Source of the DNA: Fictibacillus phosphorivorans
Lineage (GTDB): Bacteria; Bacillota; Bacilli; Bacillales; Fictibacillaceae
DNA length: 64,000 nucleotides
Assembly: GCF_001629705.1 (NCBI RefSeq)
Contig: NZ_CP015378.1
Location: 1,674,001 to 1,738,000 of the forward strand
Reading direction: 5' to 3'
Part shown: positions 47,883 through 58,126 of the stretch, piece by piece
How the letters are laid out: each line of letters opens with the position of its first letter
How positions within the stretch are numbered: position 1 is the stretch's first letter
Translations under genes and position numbers: made by a program
The notes under the pieces: model-generated
The model's input: only the letters and a program-made list of their open reading frames with translations
Databases searched by the model: none
What the model was told of the DNA's origin: nothing

Positions 47883-50204
47883 ATGAGTAAAATCCGCGTA
47901 TACGAATATGCGAAACAGAAAAATGTTCAAAGTAAAGACATTATTGAAAAGCTTAAAACGATGGATGTCCACGTTGCGAATCATATGTCTATGATTGATC
48001 AGGCAGCTCTTAAAAAGCTGGATGAGGCTTATCGTCCAAAGACCAACAAAGATCAACCAAAATCAACGAATCAAAATCAACTCCCTAAATCAGATGTGAA
48101 AAATAGCAACCCTGGTAATGACACCAAATCTAATAAAAAGGAAGTTCAAAAAGAGAGTAATATGAAAATAAAAAAAGAGAACAATAACTCGTCACAAGCT
48201 AAAGGACCAAAGTCCACGAATACTAACAACCAAAGTAATCAGAACAAGACTAGCAACAACACTCAAAACAAAAATAGCAACAATAATCAAAACAAGAGCA
48301 ATAGCAATCATTCAAACAACAAGAATAATAACAACAGAAACCAAAACAACAATAGAAACAATAACAACAAGAACAATAACAATCGCAACAAACAAAACAG
48401 AGGCGGCGGAAACCAGCAACAACAAGCTCCGCAGAAGAAAGTGCTTGAAACGCCAAGTAAAATCACTTTCACTGATTCACTTCAAGTTGGTGAACTAGCT
48501 AAAAAGTTAAACAAAGAGACGTCTGAGATCATTAAAAAGTTAATGGGTCTTGGAATCATGGCAACGATCAATCAAGAGCTCGATAAAGAAGCGATCGAAT
48601 TGATCGCAGCAGACTACGATGTAGAAGTAGAAGAAGAGATCATCGTTGATGAGACTGAATTTGAAAACTACGAAATTGTAGATGAAGAAAAAGATTTACA
48701 AGTTCGTCCGCCAGTTGTTACGATCATGGGTCACGTTGACCATGGTAAAACAACGCTTCTTGATGCGATTCGTAACACAAAGGTAACTGCAGGCGAAGCT
48801 GGTGGAATTACTCAGCATATCGGTGCTTATCAAATTACGAACAACGGAAAACAGATTACGTTCCTAGATACTCCTGGACATGCTGCGTTTACAACAATGC
48901 GTGCTCGTGGAGCTCAAGTAACAGATATCACGATTCTTGTTGTAGCTGCTGATGACGGTGTTATGCCTCAAACAGTAGAAGCGATCAATCATGCTAAAGC
49001 AGCGGAAGTTCCGATCATCGTTGCTGTAAACAAGATGGATAAAGAATCTGCTAACCCAGATCGCGTTATGCAAGAACTTACTGAGCACGGACTTGTATCT
49101 GAAGCTTGGGGTGGAGATACGATCTTCGTAAACGTTTCTGCGATTAAAGGTGACGGAATTGATGATCTGCTTGAAATGATCAACCTTGTTTCAGAAGTTG
49201 AAGAATTAAAAGCTAATCCAAACCGTACGGCAGTTGGGACTGTAATTGAAGCACAGCTTGATAAAGGCCGTGGATCTGTAGCAACACTTCTCGTTCAATC
49301 AGGAACGTTAAACGTTGGTGATCCAATTGTTGTAGGACACACTTTTGGTCGTGTTCGTGCGATGGTAAATGATCTTGGCCGCAGAGTTAAGACGGTAGGA
49401 CCTTCAACACCAGTTGAGATCACTGGATTGAACGATGTTCCACAAGCTGGAGATCAGTTCATGGTCTTCGCTGATGAGAAAAAAGCGCGTCAAGTCGGTG
49501 AGTCTCGCTTCAAAAAACAGCAGGATGCACAACGTAAAGAATCTTCTAAACTAAACCTCGATGACCTCTTTAATCAGATTAAAGAAGGTGACATCAAAGA
49601 AATTAATGTCATCATCAAAGGTGATGTTCAAGGTTCTGTTGAGGCACTTGCAGGATCGTTGCAAAAGATCGATGTGGAAGGCGTTAAAGTTAAGATCATC
49701 CACTCAGGTGTTGGAGCGATCAACGAGTATGATATCATGCTTGCTTCAGCTTCAAACGCAATCGTGATCGGTTTCAACGTTCGCCCGGATAATGGTGCAA
49801 AACGTACGGCTGACGCTGAAAAAGTTGACGTTCGTCTGCATAGAATTATCTATAACGTGATCGAAGAGATCGAGTCAGCGATGAAAGGGATGCTTGACCC
49901 AGAATTTGAAGAAAAAGTGATCGGGCAAGTGGAAGTTCGTACGACTTTCAAAGTTTCTAAAGTGGGTACGATAGCTGGATGTTACGTTACTGAAGGTAAG
50001 ATCACAAGAGATTCTACAGTTCGCTTGATCCGTGATGGAGTTGTATCTTACGAAGGTAAGATCGATGCACTTAAACGTTTTAAAGACGACGCTAAAGAAG
50101 TATCAGCGGGATACGAATGTGGAATCACGCTTGAAAAGTTCAATGATATTAAAGAAGGCGACATCATTGAAGCTTACATCATGGAAGAAATTAAAGTAAA
50201 ATGA
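47883..50204 (+). CDS. infB: Translation initiation factor IF-2
   Basis: This 773-residue GTPase delivers initiator tRNA. N-terminal IF2N domain (about 1-55), an unusually Asn-rich linker (about 60-185), a second IF2N domain (about 195-245), then the G domain with [14 protein letters not shown] (about 283-296), DTPGHAAF and NKMD, followed by domains II, III and the C-terminal tRNA-binding domain. Start ATG follows GGGGGTG. The linker is encoded by AAC/AAT/AAG-rich triplet tracts. Confidence 0.97.
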   Translation: MSKIRVYEYAKQKNVQSKDIIEKLKTMDVHVANHMSMIDQAALKKLDEAYRPKTNKDQPKSTNQNQLPKSDVKNSNPGNDTKSNKKEVQKESNMKIKKENNNSSQAKGPKSTNTNNQSNQNKTSNNTQNKNSNNNQNKSNSNHSNNKNNNNRNQNNNRNNNNKNNNNRNKQNRGGGNQQQQAPQKKVLETPSKITFTDSLQVGELAKKLNKETSEIIKKLMGLGIMATINQELDKEAIELIAADYDVEVEEEIIVDETEFENYEIVDEEKDLQVRPPVVTIMGHVDHGKTTLLDAIRNTKVTAGEAGGITQHIGAYQITNNGKQITFLDTPGHAAFTTMRARGAQVTDITILVVAADDGVMPQTVEAINHAKAAEVPIIVAVNKMDKESANPDRVMQELTEHGLVSEAWGGDTIFVNVSAIKGDGIDDLLEMINLVSEVEELKANPNRTAVGTVIEAQLDKGRGSVATLLVQSGTLNVGDPIVVGHTFGRVRAMVNDLGRRVKTVGPSTPVEITGLNDVPQAGDQFMVFADEKKARQVGESRFKKQQDAQRKESSKLNLDDLFNQIKEGDIKEINVIIKGDVQGSVEALAGSLQKIDVEGVKVKIIHSGVGAINEYDIMLASASNAIVIGFNVRPDNGAKRTADAEKVDVRLHRIIYNVIEEIESAMKGMLDPEFEEKVIGQVEVRTTFKVSKVGTIAGCYVTEGKITRDSTVRLIRDGVVSYEGKIDALKRFKDDAKEVSAGYECGITLEKFNDIKEGDIIEAYIMEEIKVK

Positions 50205-50479
50205 TCGGGTTCTTAACGGTTGAGTTTTTCATCTATGAGGCACAGTCGTTAAAAGATAAACGTTCAGTTGTTCAAAAAGCGGTAAACAGAATTCGTCAGC
50301 GATTAAATGTTGCTGTATCCGAAACAGATCATCAAGATTTGTGGCAGCGTGCAGAGATAAGTATGGTTACCGTTTCTTCGGACAAAATAATAGCAGAAAA
50401 AGAATTGCATAGAGCACTTGCGATCATTACATCTATTACTGAGTTGGAAGTTACACGTTCAAACATCGAGTGGCTGTAA
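50201..50479 (+). CDS. ylxP: YlxP, DUF503 family protein
   Basis: This 92-residue protein has the DUF503 hallmarks [20 protein letters not shown] and [15 protein letters not shown]. It overlaps the infB stop by 4 bases and lies before rbfA. Function uncertain; its place among ribosome-assembly genes suggests a role there. Confidence 0.92.
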   Translation: MIGFLTVEFFIYEAQSLKDKRSVVQKAVNRIRQRLNVAVSETDHQDLWQRAEISMVTVSSDKIIAEKELHRALAIITSITELEVTRSNIEWL

Positions 50480-50510
50480 GGCAAGTGGCAAGAAACGGGG
50501 TGTAGTAAAA

Positions 50511-50894
50511 ATGGGCACAATCCGTTCCAATCGTATTGGGGAACAGATGAAAAAAGAGCTTAGTGACATTATAGGCCGAAAAATCAAAGACCCCCGCGTA
50601 GGTTTTGTGACCGTTACGGCGGTAGATGTAACTGGTGACTTACAGCAGGCAACTGTTTATGTTTCTGTGTTTGGTGATGCCGATCAAAAGGAACAAACGT
50701 TGCGAAGCTTAGCAAAAGCTACAGGTTTTATTCGTACGGAAATCGGAAAACGAATTCGCATGCGTAAAACACCAGACATCTTTTTTAAATTTGATGAATC
50801 TCTAAATTATGGAAGCAAGATCGAAAGTCTTTTGTCTGATATCAAACGTGAGGATGAAGAAGACGAAGAAAACGAAGAGCATCCGAAACCATAA
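50511..50894 (+). CDS. rbfA: 30S ribosome-binding factor RbfA
   Basis: This 127-residue KH-like protein matures the 16S rRNA 5' end. It has [20 protein letters not shown] and [20 protein letters not shown]. The tail ([14 protein letters not shown]) is strongly acidic and makes it about ten residues longer than B. subtilis RbfA. ATG 50511 matches the family start. A terminator follows. Confidence 0.96.
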   Translation: MGTIRSNRIGEQMKKELSDIIGRKIKDPRVGFVTVTAVDVTGDLQQATVYVSVFGDADQKEQTLRSLAKATGFIRTEIGKRIRMRKTPDIFFKFDESLNYGSKIESLLSDIKREDEEDEENEEHPKP

Positions 50895-50895
50895 T

Positions 50896-50936
50896 AGCAA
50901 ATGGATAGGCAATTAATTTTGTCTATCCATTTTTTG
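50896..50936 (+). terminator. Rho-independent terminator after rbfA
   Basis: AAATGGATAG 50899-50908 pairs with CTATCCATTT (starting 50923), followed by a T-run. It closes the rimP-rbfA operon. Confidence 0.9.
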
Positions 50937-50976
50937 CTTGTAAAAAAGTGACAATGCGATCAAAGGAGAAGCTTTT

Positions 50977-51888
50977 ATGAGTGCAAGACAAGGAATTTTG
51001 GCATTAAAAAAACCTGCTGGTATGACATCACATGATTGTGTGGCAAAGATAAGAAGAATTTTTTCAACAAAAAAAGTCGGTCACACAGGGACATTAGATC
51101 CTGAGGTGACGGGAGTTCTTCCAATATGTATCGGAAGAGCGACGAAGATCGCAGAGTACATGTCTGACTATGGCAAAGAATATATAGGTGAAGTCACTTT
51201 AGGGTTCTCTACAGAAACCGAAGATGCTCACGGTGAAAAAGTAGAAGAAAAACAAGTAGAAAAGGATATCCCTTTTTCGGCTATTAAAGATATTCTACAG
51301 TCGTTACAAGGAGAGATCGAACAGGTTCCACCCATGTACTCGGCAGTTAAAGTGAATGGGAAAAAACTTTATGAATATGCAAGGCAAGGGCTGACCATTG
51401 AACGCCCGAAACGAAATGTTACCATTCATGAACTCGAGCTAATGACCGACGGTAACTTATTGAGTAAAGAACAACCCGTCTTTTCATTCCGCGTACGATG
51501 TTCCAAAGGTACATACGTTAGGACGCTTGCTGTTGAGATCGGTGCGAAACTTGGGTATCCAGCGCATATGTCATCTTTGATCAGAACAGCATCAGGACCT
51601 TTTTCTATTGAGGACTGTGTGACGTTTGAGGAGCTTGAAAGCGGTGAGACGCCTTTAGAAGAATACTTGTTTCCTCTTGAAAAAGGAATCTCTCACTTTC
51701 CAAAATGGACAGTTACAGAGGATCTGTTGTTCAAGATAAGAAATGGTTCTGTACTTGAAGCACCAAATGATTTGGTAGAAAGTCCGTTTGGTGTTTATAA
51801 TGAAGAAGGAAAATGTCTAGCCATCTATGAGAACCATCCTTCAAAACCAGGTTTAATAAAACCGGTAAAAGTGTTAGCCATTGATTAA
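50977..51888 (+). CDS. truB: tRNA pseudouridine(55) synthase TruB
   Basis: This 303-residue enzyme makes pseudouridine 55 in tRNA. It has GILALKKPAGMTSHDCV at the N-terminus, catalytic Asp41 in GHTGTLDPEVTGVLPI, YSAVKVNGKKLYEYAR and RCSKGTYVRTLAVEIG. Ribosome site AAAGGAG. No clear promoter is seen in the 40 bases after the rbfA terminator, so read-through or a weak promoter is likely. Confidence 0.97.
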   Translation: MSARQGILALKKPAGMTSHDCVAKIRRIFSTKKVGHTGTLDPEVTGVLPICIGRATKIAEYMSDYGKEYIGEVTLGFSTETEDAHGEKVEEKQVEKDIPFSAIKDILQSLQGEIEQVPPMYSAVKVNGKKLYEYARQGLTIERPKRNVTIHELELMTDGNLLSKEQPVFSFRVRCSKGTYVRTLAVEIGAKLGYPAHMSSLIRTASGPFSIEDCVTFEELESGETPLEEYLFPLEKGISHFPKWTVTEDLLFKIRNGSVLEAPNDLVESPFGVYNEEGKCLAIYENHPSKPGLIKPVKVLAID

Positions 51889-51912
51889 CGAAAGAAGTTA
51901 GTAGGTGAGTTT

Positions 51913-52851
51913 TTGGAAACGATTGTTATAAGTCATCCGCATCATTTTCAACCAGATAACCTTCCACCAACTATTTTGGCTCTAGGTTATTTTGACGGAA
52001 TCCATGTAGGACACCAACGTGTGATCAACACGGCAGTAGAGCTTGCTAAGAAGAACAACGCCGTTCCTGCTGTTATGAGCTTTCACCCACATCCGTCTGT
52101 CGTATTAGGTAAGAGTGATCAAAATTGGACCTATATCACACCTTTAGAAGAAAAAAAGAAGATTCTTGAGGAAATGGGTGTAGAGCGATTCTATCTTGTG
52201 AAATTTGATCATGTTTTTGCAGGTCTAGATACTCAGGAGTTTGTTGATCAGTATGTGATCGGACTCCATGTCGTACATGTTGTTACCGGTTTTGATTTTT
52301 CATACGGAAAGTATGGAAAAGGAAACGTTGAAACTTTAGTAAAAGAATCAAACGGACAATTTGGACAGACAGTTATTGAAAAAATCGAAAAAGATGGTCA
52401 AAAGATTAGTTCAACATTGATTCGAAACTATCTAAAAGAAGGTTTAGTCGATGAGATTGAGCCATACTTGGGTAGGAGATATAAACTCAACGGAACGGTG
52501 ATTCATGGGGATAAGCGAGGTCGTACGATTGGATTCCCAACTGCTAACCTTGACACCGACCAATATTCACTGCCAAAAGTCGGTGTTTACGCAGTGGAGG
52601 TTTCTATCGATGAAAAAAGCTTTCTAGCGATGGCGAATGTAGGGTACAAACCTACATTTAAAGATGATCAAAAAAAACCATCCCTTGAAGTGCATATCTT
52701 TGACTTCAACCAAGAGATTTATGGTGAAGATGTTCGGATCACGTGGTTGAAGAGAATTCGTGATGAAAAGAAATTTAATGGAATAGACGAACTTATTGCC
52801 CAGCTTCACGCCGATAAAAGCAAAACGTATGAAATCATACGTTCACTGTAA
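51913..52851 (+). CDS. ribF: Bifunctional riboflavin kinase / FAD synthetase
   Basis: This 312-residue enzyme (RibC in B. subtilis) makes FMN and FAD. N-terminal adenylyltransferase motif LALGYFDGIHVGHQRV (HxGH-type) near residues 23-38 and STLIRNYLKEG near 168-178; C-terminal kinase motif KRGRTIGFPTANL near 202-214. The start is TTG 51913 behind GTAGGTGAG. Confidence 0.96.
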   Translation: METIVISHPHHFQPDNLPPTILALGYFDGIHVGHQRVINTAVELAKKNNAVPAVMSFHPHPSVVLGKSDQNWTYITPLEEKKKILEEMGVERFYLVKFDHVFAGLDTQEFVDQYVIGLHVVHVVTGFDFSYGKYGKGNVETLVKESNGQFGQTVIEKIEKDGQKISSTLIRNYLKEGLVDEIEPYLGRRYKLNGTVIHGDKRGRTIGFPTANLDTDQYSLPKVGVYAVEVSIDEKSFLAMANVGYKPTFKDDQKKPSLEVHIFDFNQEIYGEDVRITWLKRIRDEKKFNGIDELIAQLHADKSKTYEIIRSL

Positions 52852-52859
52852 TAAAAAAC

Positions 52860-52888
52860 TTGCATTTATTCTATAAAAAGTCTATGAT
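52860..52888 (+). promoter_or_regulatory. Sigma-A promoter of rpsO
   Basis: TTGCAT 52860-52865 and TATGAT 52883-52888 are separated by 17 bases, immediately after ribF. Confidence 0.85.
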
Positions 52889-52896
52889 AATAACTG

Positions 52897-52978
52897 TACA
52901 TTTTAATGTGCATATAACCATTGCTTGGCAAATCGAGTCACCGACGTTTGCTCGGTAATTGGTGTTTCTATTATTAAG
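52897..52978 (+). promoter_or_regulatory. Structured 5' leader of rpsO (S15-leader-like)
   Basis: In the leader, ACCGA 52940-52944 pairs with TCGGT 52952-52956, enclosed by ACCA 52917-52920 with TGGT 52960-52963. It ends just before the AAGGAGGTG ribosome site. Autoregulation by S15 through leader RNA is known in Bacillus-type bacteria; that this is that element is inference from position and folding. Confidence 0.55.
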
Positions 52979-52990
52979 GAGGTGAAAAGG

Positions 52991-53260
52991 ATGGCTATTA
53001 CTCAAGAGCGTAAGAACGAACTAATCAGCGAGTATAAGGTACATGATACGGACACTGGATCTCCAGAAGTTCAGATCGCTATCCTTACTGAACAAATCAA
53101 TGAGTTGAATGATCACTTGCGTACACACAAGAAAGATCACCACTCACGTCGTGGTCTATTGAAAATGGTTGGTAAGCGTCGTAACTTGTTAACGTACCTA
53201 CGTAACAAGGACATCACGCGTTACCGCGAATTGATCGGAAGACTTGGATTACGTCGTTAA
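52991..53260 (+). CDS. rpsO: 30S ribosomal protein S15
   Basis: This 89-residue protein is of exact family length and has [39 protein letters not shown] and [15 protein letters not shown] 52991 follows AAGGAGGTG. Terminated directly downstream. Confidence 0.98.
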   Translation: MAITQERKNELISEYKVHDTDTGSPEVQIAILTEQINELNDHLRTHKKDHHSRRGLLKMVGKRRNLLTYLRNKDITRYRELIGRLGLRR

Positions 53261-53266
53261 TCCAGC

Positions 53267-53296
53267 AAAGCGGGATATATTTCCCGCTTTTTTTAT
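53267..53296 (+). terminator. Rho-independent terminator after rpsO
   Basis: AAAGCGGGA and TCCCGCTTT form a stem with a TATAT-type loop and a following T-run. Confidence 0.93.
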
Positions 53297-53371
53297 TGCA
53301 AGCATTCATCCATAAACGGCACTAAACATGTTATTCTTGGTATGTATGAGTAAATTCTTTCGAGTTTTTCT

Positions 53372-53400
53372 TTTTAGGAAGGACTACGTTAGGATATAAT
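53372..53400 (+). promoter_or_regulatory. Possible pnp promoter
   Basis: TATAAT at 53395-53400 lies 54 bases before pnp; the -35 at 17 bases (TTTTAG, 53372-53377) is poor. Position after the rpsO terminator supports it. Confidence 0.45.
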
Positions 53401-53453
53401 AGAACCATAATATGATAGGATTTTTCTAAGTGTTGAGAGGAGTACCAAGTAAA

Positions 53454-55568
53454 ATGGATCAACAAAAAAGAACTTTTACAATGGACTGGGCGGGTAGAAC
53501 GCTTACGTTCGAAATTGGAGAATTAGCAAAACAAGCAAATGGTGCTGTAATGGTCAGATATGGCGATACTGCAGTGCTTTCAACAGCTGTTGCATCAAAA
53601 CAGCCTAAAAACCTTAGTTTCTTTCCGCTGACAGTAAACTACGAAGAGCGTTTATATGCAGTTGGTAAAATTCCAGGTGGATTTATTAAACGTGAAGGAC
53701 GTCCAAGCGAAAAAGCTGTATTGGCGAGTCGTTTGATCGACCGTCCTATTCGTCCTCTATTCGCAGATGGTTTCCGTAACGAAGTACAAGTTGTCAGCAC
53801 TGTAATGAGTGTAGATCAAAACTGTTCTTCAGAAATGGCTGCGATGATCGGATCATCACTTGCGTTGTCTATTTCAGATATTCCTTTTGAAGGACCGATC
53901 GCTGGAGTTACCGTTGGTCGAATCGAAGGCGAATTTGTGATCAATCCAACGGTTGAGCAAAATGAAAAAAGTGATATTCAATTAATTGTTGCGGGTACTA
54001 AACATGCCATCAACATGGTTGAAGCTGGTGCAGAAGAAGTTTCTGAAGAAGTGATGCTTGAAGCGATCATGTTCGGTCATGAAGAGATCAAGCGCTTAAT
54101 CGCTTTCCAAGAAGAGATTGTTTCTGAAATCGGTAAAGAAAAGATGGAGATTGTTCTTCATGAGCTAGATAAAGATGTTGAACAAGAAGTTCGTGAATTT
54201 GTTGGAAACGATGTGAAAGAAGCAGTTAAGGTTGTTGAAAAGCATGCTCGTCAAGAAGCTTTAGACGCTGTAAGTGCCAACGTCGCTTCTCGTTACGAAG
54301 AAGATGAAGATAAAGCCAGCGAAGCAAAAGAGGTTTTACATAAACTCATCAAAGAAGAAGTACGACGCTTGATCCTGAAGGAAAAAGTTCGTCCGGATGG
54401 AAGGAAAACAGATGAAATCCGTCAACTTTCTTCAAAAGTAGGCATTTTAGCAAGAACGCATGGTTCAGGTCTATTTACACGTGGGCAAACACAAGCGCTC
54501 AGCATCTGTACATTAGGTGCTCTTGGCGACGTTCAAGTTCTAGATGGCCTTGGAGTGGAAGAGTCAAAACGTTTCATGCATCAATATAATTTCCCTCCAT
54601 TCAGTGTAGGTGAAACTGGGTTTATGCGTGGACCAGGTAGACGTGAAATCGGACATGGTGCACTCGGTGAACGTGCTTTAGAGCAAGTGATTCCGAACGA
54701 AGAAGAGTTCCCATACACGATTCGTCTCGTTTCAGAAGTATTAGAATCCAACGGTTCTACATCACAAGCTAGTATTTGTGCAAGTACGCTTGCATTGATG
54801 GATGCTGGTGTACCGATCAAAGCTCCTGTTGCAGGTATTGCGATGGGTCTGATCTCTGACGGTGAAGATGTAACGGTGTTAACGGATATTCAAGGCATGG
54901 AAGATCATCTTGGCGATATGGACTTTAAAGTGGCAGGAACTCCTAACGGGATCACTGCTCTTCAGATGGACATTAAAATTTCAGGAATTAATCGTGAAAT
55001 TCTTCAAGAAGCTTTAACACAAGCAAAAGAAGGACGTATGATCATCCTAAAGTCTATGCTTGCTACACTTTCAGAATCTCGTACTCAACTTTCTCAATAT
55101 GCTCCTAAGATCTTAACAATGAAGATCAATCCGGATAAGATCCGTGATGTAATCGGGCCGAGCGGCAAGATCATCAACAAGATCATTGAAGAAACGGGTG
55201 TTAAGATTGATATCGAGCAAGATGGTACAGTCTTCATCGCTTCAACTGACGAACCTATGAACAAAAAAGCGAAGAAAATCATTGAAGATATTGTTCGTGA
55301 AGTTCAAGCAGGTGAGTACTACATGGGCAAAGTTAAACGTATCGAAAAGTTTGGTGCGTTTGTAGAACTATTCAGTGGTAAAGATGGACTCGTTCATATC
55401 TCTGAACTTGCTGAAGAACGTGTAGGAAAAGTTGAAGATGTACTAAAGCTTGGTGACGAGATCATGGTTAAAGTAATGGAGATCGACAATCAAGGTCGTG
55501 TTAACTTATCTCGTAAAGTTGTACTAAAAGAAGAAAAAGCAAAGAATGAACAGCAACAAAATGCATAA
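53454..55568 (+). CDS. pnp: Polyribonucleotide nucleotidyltransferase (PNPase)
   Basis: This 704-residue phosphorolytic 3'-5' exoribonuclease (705 in B. subtilis) has two RNase PH domains (about 1-215 and 310-540), the first with [20 protein letters not shown] and the second with [20 protein letters not shown] domain ([20 protein letters not shown], about 562-581) and S1 domain (about 622-690) follow. ATG 53454 follows GAGAGGAG at 53435-53442. Confidence 0.98.
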   Translation: MDQQKRTFTMDWAGRTLTFEIGELAKQANGAVMVRYGDTAVLSTAVASKQPKNLSFFPLTVNYEERLYAVGKIPGGFIKREGRPSEKAVLASRLIDRPIRPLFADGFRNEVQVVSTVMSVDQNCSSEMAAMIGSSLALSISDIPFEGPIAGVTVGRIEGEFVINPTVEQNEKSDIQLIVAGTKHAINMVEAGAEEVSEEVMLEAIMFGHEEIKRLIAFQEEIVSEIGKEKMEIVLHELDKDVEQEVREFVGNDVKEAVKVVEKHARQEALDAVSANVASRYEEDEDKASEAKEVLHKLIKEEVRRLILKEKVRPDGRKTDEIRQLSSKVGILARTHGSGLFTRGQTQALSICTLGALGDVQVLDGLGVEESKRFMHQYNFPPFSVGETGFMRGPGRREIGHGALGERALEQVIPNEEEFPYTIRLVSEVLESNGSTSQASICASTLALMDAGVPIKAPVAGIAMGLISDGEDVTVLTDIQGMEDHLGDMDFKVAGTPNGITALQMDIKISGINREILQEALTQAKEGRMIILKSMLATLSESRTQLSQYAPKILTMKINPDKIRDVIGPSGKIINKIIEETGVKIDIEQDGTVFIASTDEPMNKKAKKIIEDIVREVQAGEYYMGKVKRIEKFGAFVELFSGKDGLVHISELAEERVGKVEDVLKLGDEIMVKVMEIDNQGRVNLSRKVVLKEEKAKNEQQQNA

Positions 55569-55580
55569 AAAGTAATTAGT

Positions 55581-55636
55581 AAAAAGACTGTACCAAATAA
55601 AGATACATCGTATCGTATTTGGTCAGTCTTTTTTTG
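55581..55636 (+). terminator. Rho-independent terminator after pnp
   Basis: A long stem, AAAAAGACTG and CAGTCTTTTT outside, CCAAATA and TATTTGG in the middle, and GATAC and GTATC inside, ends in a T-run. Confidence 0.93.
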
Positions 55637-55784
55637 TGTGTAATAGTAGCCCATCTCTTAAGGAATGGAGCTATACCGTCTATAGAAGTGGATCAAATAT
55701 ATTTACGTACTCACTCAAGCGGTTTTTATAAACGTTCTAACCTGTCCAAACCGTACATACCTTGGTTACAGGGAGGGAGTTCAC

Positions 55785-56759
55785 GTGAAAAATAAAATTC
55801 TTCAATGGTCATTAGTTGTTCTGGTTATCACTTCAATAGCATTTTCGTTGCATAATCCATTTACAAGCACCTATATTGAGAGTTTGAAGGCTCAGAGCAT
55901 AGCCGTTTCGCAAATGGAGTCTAATTCAATCTATCAACAGATAAAAGAACAAGCAAAGGAGTTAAATCGTCCTCCTAAAAATGCAGAGATTGATCCGGTC
56001 TGGAAAGCAACTCCTGGCTATAATGGCATTGTTGTTGATATGGAAGCATCCTTTAAAGCGATGAAGAAAGCGAATAAATTCGATCATAATAAACTTTTTA
56101 TTAAGCAAATAAATCCAAGTGTTCATCTTGAAGACCTTCCTGCGTCACCTATCTATAGAGGGAACCCCGAAAAACCTATGGTTACACTTTTAGTTAACGT
56201 AGCGTGGGGAAATGAGTACCTTCCTGGCATGCTTCAGACGATGAAAAAGAATAATGTGAAATCCACCTATTTTTTAGATGGATCATGGGTTAAGAAGAAT
56301 CCGTCACTGGCTAAAATGATCGCAGAAGAAAAACATGAGATCGGTAATCACGCTTACTCACATCCAGATCTCAAGAAGATGACCAATTCAAGAATTACCG
56401 AGGAACTCAAACAAACGAATGAAGTGATACATGCTACCCTGGATATACAGCCAAAATGGTTTGCTCCCCCAAGTGGCAGCTTTCGGAACGATGTTGTACA
56501 AATCGCTTCGGAGATGGATATGAAAACGATCCTTTGGACGGTTGATACGATCGATTGGAGAAAACCTAATCCTGATGAAATGGTAAACAGAGTTCTCAGT
56601 AAAGTACATCCTGGAGCGATGATCTTAATGCATCCAACAGAATCATCTTCTGCAGGTCTTGATAAACTAATTAAAGGAATTAAAGAAAAAGGATATAGCA
56701 TCGGAACGGTATCTGACTTGATGGATGAAACGAGATTAGTGCCTAAAACCATCAAGTAA
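55785..56759 (+). CDS. ylxY: YlxY, sporulation-associated polysaccharide deacetylase-like protein
   Basis: This 324-residue exported or membrane-anchored protein has an N-terminal hydrophobic segment (LQWSLVVLVITSIAFSL), a stem, and a NodB-like domain (about 125-310). Motif 2 is intact (EIGNHAYSHPD). Motif 1, normally TFDDG, reads LVNVAWGN here, so the catalytic and metal-binding Asp pair is missing; the ylxY family is known for this, and it may not be an active deacetylase. Start is GTG 55785 behind GGGAGGGAG. Located between pnp and mlpA as in B. subtilis. A possible sigma-E-like CATACCTT upstream is too weak to call. Confidence 0.9.
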   Translation: MKNKILQWSLVVLVITSIAFSLHNPFTSTYIESLKAQSIAVSQMESNSIYQQIKEQAKELNRPPKNAEIDPVWKATPGYNGIVVDMEASFKAMKKANKFDHNKLFIKQINPSVHLEDLPASPIYRGNPEKPMVTLLVNVAWGNEYLPGMLQTMKKNNVKSTYFLDGSWVKKNPSLAKMIAEEKHEIGNHAYSHPDLKKMTNSRITEELKQTNEVIHATLDIQPKWFAPPSGSFRNDVVQIASEMDMKTILWTVDTIDWRKPNPDEMVNRVLSKVHPGAMILMHPTESSSAGLDKLIKGIKEKGYSIGTVSDLMDETRLVPKTIK

Positions 56760-56761
56760 AG

Positions 56762-56790
56762 TTGTGTACCTGTTATGATAATGGTATATT
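56762..56790 (+). promoter_or_regulatory. Sigma-A promoter of mlpA
   Basis: TTGTGT 56762-56767, 17-base spacer and TATATT 56785-56790 with extended TGG. It starts at the very end of ylxY. Confidence 0.8.
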
Positions 56791-56814
56791 GTTCCTATGA
56801 TTATTGTGGAACAA
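56789..56814 (+). promoter_or_regulatory. Inverted repeat at the mlpA transcription start
   Basis: TTGTTCC 56789-56795 and GGAACAA 56808-56814 are perfect 7-base complements 12 bases apart. They overlap the end of the -10 box and the expected start site, so the repeat could be an operator or a 5' RNA hairpin. Confidence 0.5.
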
Positions 56815-56837
56815 CTGACAGCTAGGGGGAAACAAGT

Positions 56838-58079
56838 TTGATTAAAAGATATACATGCTCAAACGGCGTGAGAATCGTTTTGGAAAACATTCCGACAGTG
56901 CGCTCTGTAGCGATCGGAGTATGGATCGGCACAGGCTCAAGATTTGAAAACACAAAAAACAACGGAATTTCGCATTTTCTAGAGCACATGTTCTTTAAAG
57001 GAACGAAGACGAGAACCGCACGAGAAATTGCCGAATCTTTTGATAGCATAGGTGGACAAGTGAATGCTTTCACTTCTAAAGAATACACGTGTTATTATGC
57101 AAAAGTACTAGATACCCATTCACCATATGCACTAGAAGTACTAGCGGATATGTTTTTTAACTCTACCTTCGATGAAGGAGAGTTATCAAAAGAAAAGAAT
57201 GTTGTCTTAGAAGAAATTAAAATGTACGAAGATACACCTGATGATATCGTACATGATATGTTAAGTCGTGCTAGTTTCAAAAATCACGAACTCGGCTTTC
57301 CGATTTTAGGTACAGAAGAAACGTTGAATACATTTACGGGTCATACACTTCGAGATTATATGGATACTCATTATGTGCCCGAAGAAGTAGTCATTTCTGT
57401 CGCAGGAAACGTTGATGAATCGTTTATCAAGGAAGTTGAGAAATGGTTCGGTGACTATAAAACAAGTGGAGTTATCAAGCCGGAAGTTCAAACTCCCGTA
57501 TTCTATCCTGAAAAGCTTTCCCGTAAAAAGGAAACAGAACAAGCACATCTTTGCCTCGGTTTTCCTGGACTCTCTTTAAAAGATAAACGCAGCTACAGTT
57601 TGATCATTCTAAATAATATTTTCGGATCAAGCATGTCTAGCCGTATGTTTCAAGAAGTAAGAGAGCAAAAAGGATTAGCTTATTCTGTTTTCTCTTATCA
57701 TTCAGCGTTTCAGGATAATGGAATCTTTACGATTTATGGAGGAACGGCTCCCCATCAATTAGATGAATTGTACAATACGATTTTAAATATTGTAGATGAT
57801 TTAAAAGAGAACGGAATCACAGACAAAGAATTAAAGAACTCTAAAGAACAGATAAAAGGAAACTTGATGCTGAGTCTTGAAAGCACGAACAGCAGGATGA
57901 GCCGCAACGGAAAACACGAGCTAATCTTAGGCTACCACCGTACTCTTGATGATATGGTGGAATCGATCGATAACGTTTCAAAAGACGATGTAGACACGTT
58001 GGTTCAGTCTATCTTTAGTGAAGGATGTTCAGCTTCTCTAGTGAGTCCGTCCGGAGATCTTCCAAAAGGACTTCAATAG
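56838..58079 (+). CDS. mlpA: M16-family zinc peptidase MlpA (YmxG)
   Basis: This 413-residue insulinase-family peptidase has the inverted zinc motif H46-F-L-E-H50 and the downstream Glu region VLEEIKMYEDTPDD near residues 116-129. The C-terminal half has the R/Y-containing segment EQKGLAYSVFSYHS. Cytoplasmic by lack of a signal peptide. Start TTG 56838 follows AGGGGGA. A terminator follows. Confidence 0.94.
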   Translation: MIKRYTCSNGVRIVLENIPTVRSVAIGVWIGTGSRFENTKNNGISHFLEHMFFKGTKTRTAREIAESFDSIGGQVNAFTSKEYTCYYAKVLDTHSPYALEVLADMFFNSTFDEGELSKEKNVVLEEIKMYEDTPDDIVHDMLSRASFKNHELGFPILGTEETLNTFTGHTLRDYMDTHYVPEEVVISVAGNVDESFIKEVEKWFGDYKTSGVIKPEVQTPVFYPEKLSRKKETEQAHLCLGFPGLSLKDKRSYSLIILNNIFGSSMSSRMFQEVREQKGLAYSVFSYHSAFQDNGIFTIYGGTAPHQLDELYNTILNIVDDLKENGITDKELKNSKEQIKGNLMLSLESTNSRMSRNGKHELILGYHRTLDDMVESIDNVSKDDVDTLVQSIFSEGCSASLVSPSGDLPKGLQ

Positions 58080-58094
58080 CATATCTACTATACA

Positions 58095-58126
58095 AAGAAA
58101 CCCGGAGTGGATCCGGGTTTCTTTTC
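58095..58126 (+). terminator. Rho-independent terminator after mlpA
   Basis: AAACCCGGA and TCCGGGTTT with loop GTGGA, preceded by AAG and followed by CTTTTCG. Confidence 0.9.

Noticed and set aside
48250..48456. Cys-rich minus-strand frame within infB
   Set aside because: It is the reverse reading of the Asn codon tracts (AAC/AAT read backwards), not a metallothionein-like gene.
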